A stretch of DNA of 64,000 bases from Lactifluus volemus. Lineage: Eukaryota > Basidiomycota > Agaricomycetes > Russulales > Russulaceae. Location: NCBI GenBank assembly GCA_022376515.1, contig WTXI01000003.1:186001-250000 (forward strand), written 5' to 3'. The notes under the pieces were generated by a model that saw nothing but the letters and a program-made list of their open reading frames with translations, was not told the origin of the DNA and did not search any database. Below, piece by piece: positions 56,861-64,000 of this stretch. How positions within the stretch are numbered: the stretch's first letter is position 1; each line of letters opens with the position of its first letter. The position numbers and the translations under genes were made by a program.

Positions 56861-58445
56861 ATATTGATGCTGTTGCAAACACTGAAGGCGCCGTCGTCAC
56901 AATTTTCCAGCGCTTGAGGGATACATGAAGCCTGTATCCGATGAACGATGTACAGGTTTTGTTCACGTCTCTGGAGGTGGTTGAAATGATGAGTCCACAT
57001 GTCTTTTTTTCACATGTACACGGTGATAGCTATGTGAAAGAGAGGGAGCGTTGTCAGTGATTTAGTATTGCATACAAATGGGGTTCAGTTGCATCTGTTC
57101 AGGATTGTGGGGGTTGTCCTTGTGTACTATGATGGTGTGTAATGTATTCAATTACTTGAAGTCGTACCAGGGCCAGGAAGCCTTAGAGCTACTCCAAATG
57201 ATATACCCCGGAAAATGAAATGAAGATAAATGGTTCAGTGTCGAACCTCCACGTGAGGCGGAAGTGCCAGGAACGGAGGTGTGGACATCGTCTGTCCACG
57301 CCCGCGCCTCCGAGTCTTCCGGAGTCCAAACTAGGGTTCAGTGTGCGCCTCCCTGCACACACTCTCCCCTGCACTCACCTAGCCCCTTTAGCCCGCTCAT
57401 CGATCCTGAAACGATAACGCTGGTCAAAAGCAATCCACTGCCGTCCAGCTCATTCCATCTGTCATGCCAGTTGGCCGTGGAGCCTGTCCACCCAGCAGCG
57501 AGGGTGCGAAGAGCGCGATCAGCACTTCGTACACTCCCTGCTGCTGCGGCATGGCCTGTTGTCGGTGTCGCCGCTTAGTGGACCACTTCCTGTGAGGCCC
57601 GGCCCAACTCACAAACCCGCACTGGAAACTCGAATTCATTACGAACAGGCCAGGACTGACTCGGAAACCCAAGATACTCACTGGTGCTTCTCCGGCTCCA
57701 AGTCCGGACTTGTTTTATGCTTGGAGCTCTGGAACTTCAAGTTGAGGACGATGGAGGGGCTCGGTCGTGGTTACGTGTCAGGACCGTTCCGTTGTTCTGC
57801 TCCTGTCCTCTAACCCCTATTCCAACGACCCTACCGCTCATTTTCACTATGTTCGAACTCTTTCCAGGGCCGCTTTATATATGACTCGCAAGAATGTGCA
57901 AAGATATTCACTGCCTTCTTCTACGTCGCATTTGTATCGTAATCACTCCCATTGGCAAAATCATAATCGTCATTGTCTTCCCGCATAGCCCCTTTAGCTG
58001 TATTGAGAACGCTGTTGGCCAGTGTGGTCCGGATGTCTTCTTTCCTCTGCCAGTCACAACAGTAACGTAAAATATTTCCAATAGATAACGAGCTCACAAC
58101 AAGACTCAGAGACGAGTGGTGAAATATTGCGCTGCGCCGCTTTCGAAGGTTTCTAGAGCGCATGAATTAATTAATTCTTACTAGTATTGGTTGGACGTCC
58201 ATGACAACAGTTGTCCGAGACCATCGAGTTCTCTGACAAACTGCATCGGACCGCGACAATGCTAACCATTCCCCAATTCAGCATCACTAGAAAACAATGG
58301 TATCATTAATGCAGAGGAAACAGCTGTACAAGAAGCATATTGATTATTAACAAAACAGTTTTGCGACCATTCACACCGCAGCCCACGAGGGCCACAACCC
58401 ATACACGATCAACTTGGACATCGCGACAAAATAAAATGATCATTC
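56861..58445. other. intergenic stretch, no gene recognised
   Basis: Several open frames of 60-100 codons on both strands (for example 57264-57578, 57424-57681, 57921-58163) overlap each other and carry no motif. No repeat or element end was found. Confidence 0.4.
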
Positions 58446-60513
58446 CTATTGTTCGATGTCGAGGCCAGGCTCCGTGGTATGATCGAGCGTGCATGTTGTA
58501 TAGTCCTTCATGACGGGCAGCTGCACGGTATCGGATGTCGCAGGTTGTCCACTTGACTGGGGTGCTGTGCTCTGCGTATTTCCCTTCTGACGCGGGTCTA
58601 TGATCGAAGAAGCTATGTAGAAGGTGGTGCTATCTTTCGCCGCTTCGCGCTCCAGTAGCAAGTGGCGACTATTCAACCTAAATGCTGGATGTATCAGCAA
58701 CTCCTCAAACAACGTGCGGGTTGCTGGCTCTCACATGGCAAGGAGGGCATTCACATGGCCTACAAAAGACGAAAGACGTAAGAAGATCAGCTTTACACTG
58801 ATGTCAGCGTAGACATACACTTGTCCAACATCCAATAGAAAGCCTCCGCAATCAGAGAGGAGGGCGCAGCCAGGAACTAATCACAGCATAAGATGGCACG
58901 GGGGAGAGAAAAGAACCCCTTACTGAAATAAGCGTCGCGATATCAAAGAGGCTAGCTTCGTTCATTTATGGCGACATTGTGATGCGGCACTGAGTCTCAC
59001 CTTGTCAACAAGCCAGTGCTAATGGAGTAGGACATTAACGTCATGATAACAGAATCAGTTCTGCAACACGAGCGTAAGTAATTTAATGACAAAACCATCT
59101 GAATGACGGACCTTGCGAGCCCGGTTCTTTTGCGATAGAGAAACCAACACATCGACGTGGCGATCAAAACGTCCGTCAAACAGAGAGCGATCAACCCCAA
59201 TGTTGCAATCGACTACTGAGCAATCAGGTGCTGAAAAAAAAAAGGGTAAACGTCAAGGCATACCGTTAAGGATACATAACGAGAGAACTGCTTGAGTTCG
59301 AACCTGATGGGTGGATGTCAGATTCCCGGAGGGTGATGATCTAGTGATATGACCATACTCTTTGGCGATGTACACTGGCACAAAGAGTTCATTTTAATAC
59401 AACGGGAGTGAAAAGCAAGCATGAAACTCACTATAGCCAACGACTACCGAAATACAGGAAGCCGATTACAACGATGTCTAACTCTTTACTAGTAGAATAT
59501 GCTTACCTATGACGATGCTACCGATGGCCACCTATGAATATGGTAAATATGAAAAAGTCCATTAAATCACCCAGGGTACTTACAATCAATACGAACAGGA
59601 TGATATTCTTGCTCACTGTCAGGCAACGACATCTCAATCGGACGTAGGGATCATTACTGGAGTAAAATCTCACGGATGTAAACCCGTCTTGCGTAACAAC
59701 TGTACTAGGGAATTAGGACAATTCTGGAAAAGGAGGAGATAGGGGCCAAGGACTAACAGCTGTACCGAATAGTTGACGAAAGTCTACAAGTAATAATGAT
59801 AGGACTTTTCGATGAATTAGCAAAGGTGTAGCGTACCGAAATCCCGCCTTGAATCTACGTGGGGTAAACGTGGTGTAAACGGTGATTGCAGTCATAAGCA
59901 CACCGACGGGCGACGTACATTTATAGACCTTCAAGTTGGGGTGAAAATAAGAGGCGACAACCACCGAAATGGATGGACTCACCACATATTGTAATGTAAA
60001 TTGTCGACGTTGCCAAAGTTCAGGATAAAATACCTGATTATAATGAACTTGATGAGGGAGGTTAAGAAAGGATGCAATCTCACCAGTAGAACGCGTGAAG
60101 GCATAGAACTGCTTGAAGGCAACTCAGACACCTAGCGGCATCATTGTGCGTGAGACACGCTGACAAGCGTCGAATCTTAACACATACACTAGGATTGTAA
60201 CAAATGCCTTGAGTAGTGGCGGGTCACTTTTGCGAAAGTACCTGTAGCTGGTCAGTTTCGTCCGCATTGGGCTATATTGACCTACCAATAGTAAGCCCAT
60301 CTATATTGATTAAGCCAGTGAGTCAACGCGAGAGAAAGTATAGAGCCCTCACTTACAGCTGCATCAAGGCCATGCCCAAGAGGCTAAGAACAGCTCGTCA
60401 GGAGGTCAATCAACTCGGAAAGTAAGTAGACGGACGCACGTGCAATTGAAAAAATATAATATGAGGGCAGCCCCAAAAGTGTTCTGGATATCTACCACGG
60501 CAGAGGCGGCCAT
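58446..60513 (-). CDS. DUF6534-type seven-helix membrane protein
   Basis: Basidiomycete-expanded multi-pass membrane protein of unknown function. The coding sequence is cut by many short introns. Pieces readable in order from the start at 60513: MAASAVVDIQNTFGAALI, LLGMALMQL, WAYYW, YFRKSDPPLLKAFVTIL, YFILNFGNVDNLHYNMW, RCLTVSKNIILFVLI, VAIGSIVI, VYIAKEYGHITRSSPSGN, SIATLGLIALCLTDVLIA, CWFLYRKRTGLAR, the diagnostic RTDSVIMTLMSYSISTGLLT, HVNALLAM, and LNSRHLLLEREAAKD before a polar tail ending at 58446. The order and spacing match the family, whose signature is the RTDxxIxxLxxYSIxTGLLT segment. Exact exon ends were not all fixed. A ligand or signalling role cannot be inferred. Confidence 0.75.
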
Positions 60514-61816
60514 GTCAATGCACGTTGAAACTCCTAGCAGATATATGGGGCCCGTCTTGACGGAGGGTTCTGTTGTGGGAAGGAAAGCGCATACGGACAA
60601 GTGCACTGGGGAATTTAAAGAATGCCACACACTACCCGATCGAGTTCTGGAACAACTTTAGAGATAGTAGATCAGATCTGTCAACTTGAAATAGGAGCCA
60701 GTTCTCTACTGTACTGTAAACGCCGCTAAAGAAATTTTTTTCTATTGGTACCTGAGTACAAAAACAAACTTGAACAGACTTGGGTTCGTCTAGAAAAAAA
60801 AAAACTCTTGGATTCGTCTGAGAAATGCGCGAAACCACATTGAGCAAAAGAACTTGTTCTTTCTTCCTTGTCAGTGCCTTGTGAGACCGGAATCAAATGG
60901 AAAACCTGATTCCGAGCTGAAACAAAAAACAGGTCAAAACGGGTTTAGCCGTCCGAAGTCGATCACATATCTAACTTTGAGCCTAATCTACCCCTAACGC
61001 CTGTGAACTGCGCAATTATCCCAACTACATGTAGAACAGTATTGAAGCCGTCCTTGACTGGTGAATTGGCCACGTTCTTCAGTTATGTCGCCCTTGCTTT
61101 CGATACATATAACTTACTACAGCATAGCGTACTAACATCCGAGGGTACACCCTTGCAAGCGCCACCATCAAATTGAACCCTGGCAACACACCAATTGGCA
61201 AACTGTACTTTCAGTATAGTAGATTGTCGATTGCAAGCGATTCGGCCAATCACCGCCGTCCAGGGGTCGAGCTCGCCCGCCCGAACGCGCAAACCAACAC
61301 AAACCATCCTCATAACAAATTTTTTAAAAAGGATAAGTCGCCCAACTCGTTTTTATGGACTTTGAGACAGCAAAGAGCAGGTCATAGAGTCGTAAAAAAA
61401 AAAAGATACAAACGTTAAAACGTTTTCGGTCTCTGATTGAGCAGTTACTAACCTGGCGACGCGTTCGTCAAAGCCGACGCTAACTGAACGTGGTGTGGTC
61501 TGCATTGGCAATTGGCGGCTCTGGCTCAACTTGAATGTGTCGCCGCCCTCGGGCTGTTTCACAATTTGAAGACTTGAGAAAGGCTGGATAGCACTGCACT
61601 CACTTTCTCTACTTCCAGGCGTCGCAAGAATCCTCCATTGCAAGGTAGGGACGGGAAAGCAAGATCAGATCTTAAGAGGTCCCTTGCCTACCAGACACAA
61701 TCTATCCTCTATATTGTCTAAATACTTGATACGTATCATCTACTTTCCTCATTAACATTATGCATCTGTCACAAGTATCTTACTTTCGTTTGTAGTTCAT
61801 GTCGCACTTTCTTCTT
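60514..61816. other. intergenic stretch, no gene recognised
   Basis: One leftward frame at 61643-61353 (MQWRILATPGSRESEC...) could be an isolated exon but has no recognisable motif. Tracts of T (60735), A (60795) and A (61394) occur. It ends at the stop of the queuosine salvage gene. Confidence 0.4.
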
Positions 61817-63298
61817 TCAGTACCAGATACTCCTTATGCGGTGCGCAGGCAGCATTGGCTGCGTTTTGATTCCCTCGATTCTATCGTCACCCGCTTCGAG
61901 ACTCTTGGCAAGGTCCCACAAGAAGAAATCGATAAGCACGCTGCTCACCGCGCCCGCGCGGCCATCCGCGCGCAAAACAGCGGCAACGCGCTCAACGGCG
62001 ATGATCGATGCAGCGCGGATGGCAATCTCCTCACGAGCACCGCTCGAAAACTCTTCGTGCGCCTTGAGCGCACAGACGAGAGTGGGAGCGTAAGTGAGCA
62101 GTCGTAGGTGGTGGAGCACCTGCGGTACGCGATAGTCCGCAAACATCGTGAGCTGCTCGATGCCGCGCGGGAAGAGCGGGTGTGGTTCGGCATCCGATGC
62201 TGGGGAGAAAGCGGCCCAGGTTTCCGCAGTCAAAATTTGGGCACGTTTCCAAAAGAAGACTGTAAGATAGACACGGGCGCGGGTACGGAGACGAGACCCA
62301 TCCATGCTCATGAGTGGGTTGCGAATCGGGCGAGGGAAGAAATACAGGAATACAGACCTCGGCGTCCCTCGAACCAGTGCTCGTCGCGAAACGACGGAAA
62401 CGTATCCGTTACCATCTCAGCGAGTTGTAACGCCGTACCGTCATAATCGTACCGGCGCTGGAAAGCTTCGATGAATCCCTGGAACGACCCGCCGTATTCC
62501 TGAACCAAACCTCGTTGAGACATTGAATGAAAAGACAAAAAATTCCACACATACAGAGCAAAGGATCGCTCCGACTTCTCGCATGATGGCGATCCGCTCC
62601 GGTAAAAGCGGAATAACCTCTCTTGCCTGAGGTGCACCGCGGAAGACGTGCTGTATGAGACTGTCGGGGCAACGCTCTTCAGACGCGTAGAACGCAGGGT
62701 CTGTGAAAGGGATGCCCTCTTCCAACGCTAAAAAAAGAATATGTCACGGGGGGAAAGTTAATATGGCGCAGACGAATGGAATGAACAAAAACTTACCTCG
62801 GTCCAAAGCAGCGACGAGACTCCAGTACCCGGTGTGCACCACGTGGCACTCGCTACCCCAACCTTGGCGCCATTCTACGCCGAAGCAATCGTCCGAGCCG
62901 TCGAGGTATGACCAAAAGTTAAAATTGAGGGCGGATATTAAGAAGATCCAATCGAGGGTTGCTCGTGTACCGGGATGCGCAGGATCGTAGGGTTCCGGTG
63001 GAGAAAGATGGAGAGGGTGAGTGTGCCACGTACGAGGGGTATACCCGTCTTTGACTAGACGATTTCCTATCTTTTTTTTTGTCTTTGAGAGAGGTTAAGA
63101 TGCCGAAACAACTCACATATTGGGCTGCTGCGGCGACGCCATCCTCGTTGATTTGCACGATATCGATATTCTAACAGAATTTGAATTATGAGTCATAAAG
63201 GACGTAATGACGACTTACCTTGCTCACAAACTCTGCGCTAGCTAAGACGGGATTAATGTATGCAGGGTGATTTTCCTCAAAAGTCAGGAGGTCAGCCT
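61817..63298 (-). CDS. QNG1: queuosine 5'-phosphate N-glycosylase/hydrolase (queuosine salvage protein, DUF2419), N-terminal exon not found
   Basis: Releases queuine from queuosine 5'-phosphate so eukaryotes can reuse it for tRNA wobble modification. Exons read leftward: 63298-63219, 63170-63117, about 63050-62797, 62727-62555, 62499-62358, 62259-61817. Motifs in order: INPVLASAEFVSKN, QINEDGVAAAAQY, RATLDWIFLISALNFNFWS, the active-site region HTGYWSLVAALDRALEEGIP, TDPAFYASEE, AILCSEYGGSFQGFIEAF, MVTDTFPSFRDEHWFEGRR, FFWKRAQILTAETW, IEQLTMFADYRVPQVLHHL, and FFLWDLAKSLE near the end. The intron at about 63051-63116 needs one extra base to keep frame. A short first exon must lie right of 63298 but was not placed. 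Confidence 0.88.
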
Positions 63299-64000
63299 CT
63301 GTGGACGAGAGAGAATGGTCATTCTAGTAGGTGGAGCAAAAAAAAAAAAAGGTCGGACCGGAAGGATCGTGCACTGCTGGCCCCTATATCTATATCATTC
63401 ACTTTCCTATCGAGGACATACAAGGCCCCTTTCTATCATTGTCGCATGGCAACCGACGTCGACGATACAAGTTTACACCGAAAAAGTCTAAATTCACGTG
63501 ATACAGTTAACAGCTCAGCTCAGACAAGTCAATCTCCCCGCGGAGATCTCACACAGTATTATGCTACTGGTACAGTAAACCATCTTTCAAAACGTACAAA
63601 GATAATCAGCCCTTCTGTGTTGGCTCCCATGCACTAGCTTCGCCCGCCAAAATTTGATCACCGTGTTCCTTGAGCGTAGACTGAATAGGGGATATATTTG
63701 GCACGTATTTTCCCAGTGGCTGTACTGCGTATATTATCACGTACCTTACGGAGTACCTGAAATTTCAAACAACCCAACAGTCAGTCAATAAGTGCCTGTA
63801 TCAATGGATTTTCTACTCACCATTCCGCGGGTTTTCTAAATCCACACGATGACATGAGGGATTATCGCTTAAAACCAGCGTAACTGTCACGAACCTTTGC
63901 ATATGCTGAAAAAAAAATTAATGAGTAAGGACACTTGGCTGGCTAAAGTCAAACCTACCGATGACTTGATCCTTCCACGGGACCCGCCCACTGGCAGTCG
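63299..64000. other. right edge, probably 5' exon(s) or promoter of the queuosine gene plus unassigned sequence
   Basis: Starts with the intron that precedes the 63298 exon (containing an A run at 63340-63351). No other family motif was recognised. Short introns may exist near 63770-63850 and 63905-63960, judged by GT/AG signals on the minus strand, so a further leftward gene may enter from the right. Confidence 0.3.

Noticed and set aside
57189..58163. Overlapping open frames on both strands
   Set aside because: No conserved motif, no convincing introns, and composition typical of chance frames in GC-balanced DNA.
1..64000. CRISPR array, prophage or bacterial operon structure
   Set aside because: Spliceosomal introns occur throughout and no regularly spaced identical repeats with unique spacers were found; the only regular tandem units (33290-33530) lack spacers.

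Overview
The window looks like nuclear DNA of a filamentous basidiomycete (Agaricomycotina). Genes are split by many 50-65 bp GT-AG introns, and several products belong to families typical of mushroom-forming fungi: DUF6534-type seven-helix proteins, Crinkler (CRN)-like proteins with a kinase tail, stand-alone F-box/LRR and NACHT genes, and a CCPCEMCC-ending CYSTM-like peptide. A Ceratobasidiaceae (Rhizoctonia-like) source would fit, but that is a guess. No ribosomal RNA, confident tRNA, CRISPR array or virus was found.

Layout. 1-8.5 kb: an MFS transporter leaving the left edge, a Cys-rich small protein, a YTH-domain m6A reader, tRNA-splicing endonuclease subunit SEN15, and a Gly/Gln-rich protein. 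9.2-16.0 kb: a 5'-truncated LINE interrupted by a 2.6 kb hAT-like DNA element that carries what looks like a captured host gene. 16-18.7 kb: gene-poor, with gag-like inverted repeats. 18.7-23.5 kb: a BioF-type PLP enzyme, a broken NACHT gene and an F-box gene, the last two lying between direct repeats. 24-46.3 kb: a complex array of four CUL1 (SCF cullin) copies (A forward; B, C, D reverse), with POP5 and MGMT copies or remnants. It was shaped by a 4.2 kb tandem duplication, two LINE tails and a 3.1 kb inverted-repeat element that also carries a gene and splits CUL1-B in its first exon. 46.4-64 kb: SFH1/SNF5, a family X DNA polymerase, a CRN-kinase gene, a zinc-type dehydrogenase, a decayed CRN-kinase copy with a 69-bp-arm hairpin, a DUF6534 membrane protein and the queuosine salvage enzyme.

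How the genes relate. Most are unlinked housekeeping genes for RNA modification and processing (YTH, SEN15, POP5, queuosine salvage), DNA repair (MGMT, Pol X), chromatin (SFH1) and ubiquitination (CUL1, F-box). The array and its mobile elements are accessory. Only CUL1-C reads as an intact 772-residue cullin. A and D carry one and two single-base frameshifts, and B reads cleanly except for its transposon.

Data quality. At least a dozen conserved genes or exons change frame at a single base, often in a 3-7 base homopolymer, with no loss of protein similarity. This suggests uncorrected indels in the assembly as much as real decay, so 'broken' calls based only on a one-base shift should be treated as provisional. 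Splice sites were placed by eye from GT/AG signals, frame continuity and remembered family motifs. No alignment or database search was run.
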